From Toxonevra muliebris (taxonomy: Eukaryota; Arthropoda; Insecta; Diptera; Pallopteridae): a stretch of 64,000 nt of DNA. A model generated the notes under the pieces. It ran no database searches. It saw only the letters and a list, made by a program, of their open reading frames with translations, and had not been told where the DNA came from. This document shows positions 63,372-64,000 of this stretch, piece by piece. The translations under genes were made by a program, and so were the position numbers. Numbering within the stretch: the first letter of the stretch is position 1; each line of letters starts with the position of its first letter. The stretch spans positions 32,259,890-32,323,889 of the forward strand of contig OY829328.1 of the NCBI GenBank assembly GCA_963691655.1, read 5' to 3'.

Positions 63372-63451
63372 TCTAACTATCTATCTAACAATCTATCTAT
63401 CTATCTATCTAACTATCTATCTATCTAACTATCTATCTATCTACCTATCTT
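63372..63451. repeat. TCTA tetranucleotide repeat
   Basis: About 80 bp of TCTA/ACTA units, the continuation of the repeat at 63014-63031 interrupted by the R1-like fragment. Confidence 0.9.
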
Positions 63452-64000
63452 GTATAAACACTTTAATTTGAATAAATTCACATTCTTAATTTGAATATTA
63501 AACATTTGCATAAGCAGGATTACATTTTAAAATTTTATACCCACAAATTTATGTACTTTGTCTTATTTTAATGAAATTTTAATTTTTGAACATATAGATA
63601 TTGAACAATAACAAGCAGCCACAACAGCAGGATACGTCAGTAATAATTTTCATATTTTTATGTCACAACGACAATGAGTAGTTGTAGGTACATTGTGCAT
63701 GAATGTTTGTGTGCGTGTATTGTAGTTTGCATGCAATGCGGTTTGAAATTCTATACCGCAACAGATAAGTTTTTATGTCCTTACCCTCCTATGCCTCCAC
63801 TTCAAACTGAAGGTGTGAAATTTTAACCGGATATGAGTGAAACGCATCTCGCTCACTTTACTTGCGCCTTCGAGAAGGCAACAACAGCAACAACAAAAGA
63901 ACGTTTTTCATAACTTCAAACTTCGTTTGCTGTTTTGGATAAAGGACGCTCCTTTTTTCGATCGACAATGTGTGTTTCTGCATCTTCTTCGGCTTCTTCA
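63452..64000. other. non-coding stretch to the window end
   Basis: No gene recognised; CAACAGCA and CTTC triplet repeats occur near 63614-63630, 63883-63897 and 63981-64000. Confidence 0.35.

Noticed and set aside
63012..63451. CRISPR-like regular repeats
   Set aside because: Plain TCTA microsatellite interrupted by a retrotransposon fragment; eukaryotic context.

Overview
This is a eukaryotic, AT-rich, repeat-dense genomic window with the features of a higher dipteran. The maltase gene has short introns (about 60-70 bp). Mobile DNA includes mariner, Tc1, piggyBac, hAT, R1-like and LOA-like elements, and there are many CA/CAG/ATACATA simple repeats. A mariner remnant with DD41D spacing, the spacing of the rosa group first described in a Ceratitis species, makes a tephritid fruit fly my best guess. 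That is inference; nothing here fixes the species.

Only two host genes look intact, both on the minus strand and close together. At 22029-24244 is a six-exon, 583-residue secreted alpha-glucosidase (insect maltase, GH13) with all catalytic motifs. At 19539-20334 I assembled a four-exon, 177-residue secreted cysteine-containing protein from short exons; its splice sites and reading phase agree throughout. It resembles the small secreted ML/DUF1091/Che-type families of flies, but the family assignment is tentative. A possible first coding exon (492-547) and one unrecognised ORF (10146-10481) are weak candidates.

Most of the other recognisable content is mobile DNA. 0-15 kb: a DD41D mariner remnant (2720-3436), a foldback (5594-5808), a probable solo LTR (5946-7026), a MITE (7108-7397), a DD37E Tc1-type element (10524-11803) and a truncated mariner (14803-15709). 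17-28 kb: a hAT element, a 746-bp foldback, a 246-bp TA MITE, the two genes, a LOA-type fragment, and a long-TIR element (25114-27982) with a hAT inside it. 30-51.4 kb: a striking series of TTAA-bounded, piggyBac-type elements, two with decayed transposase genes, plus a LOA-type insertion with an 18-bp target duplication. 51.4-56 kb: another TTAA element split by a mariner, a second copy of the 246-bp MITE, and a DD37D (maT-type) transposon. 57.7-63.5 kb: a non-LTR retrotransposon interrupted by a foldback element and by an R1-like element, with a second R1-like 3' end inserted in its TCTA tail.

I found no sign of an unknown multi-gene system. The notable signals are the TTAA element families, two mariner copies sharing the same nonsense codon, the nested insertion order, and the small secreted gene. 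No tRNA, rRNA or CRISPR array was seen. All boundaries were read by eye.
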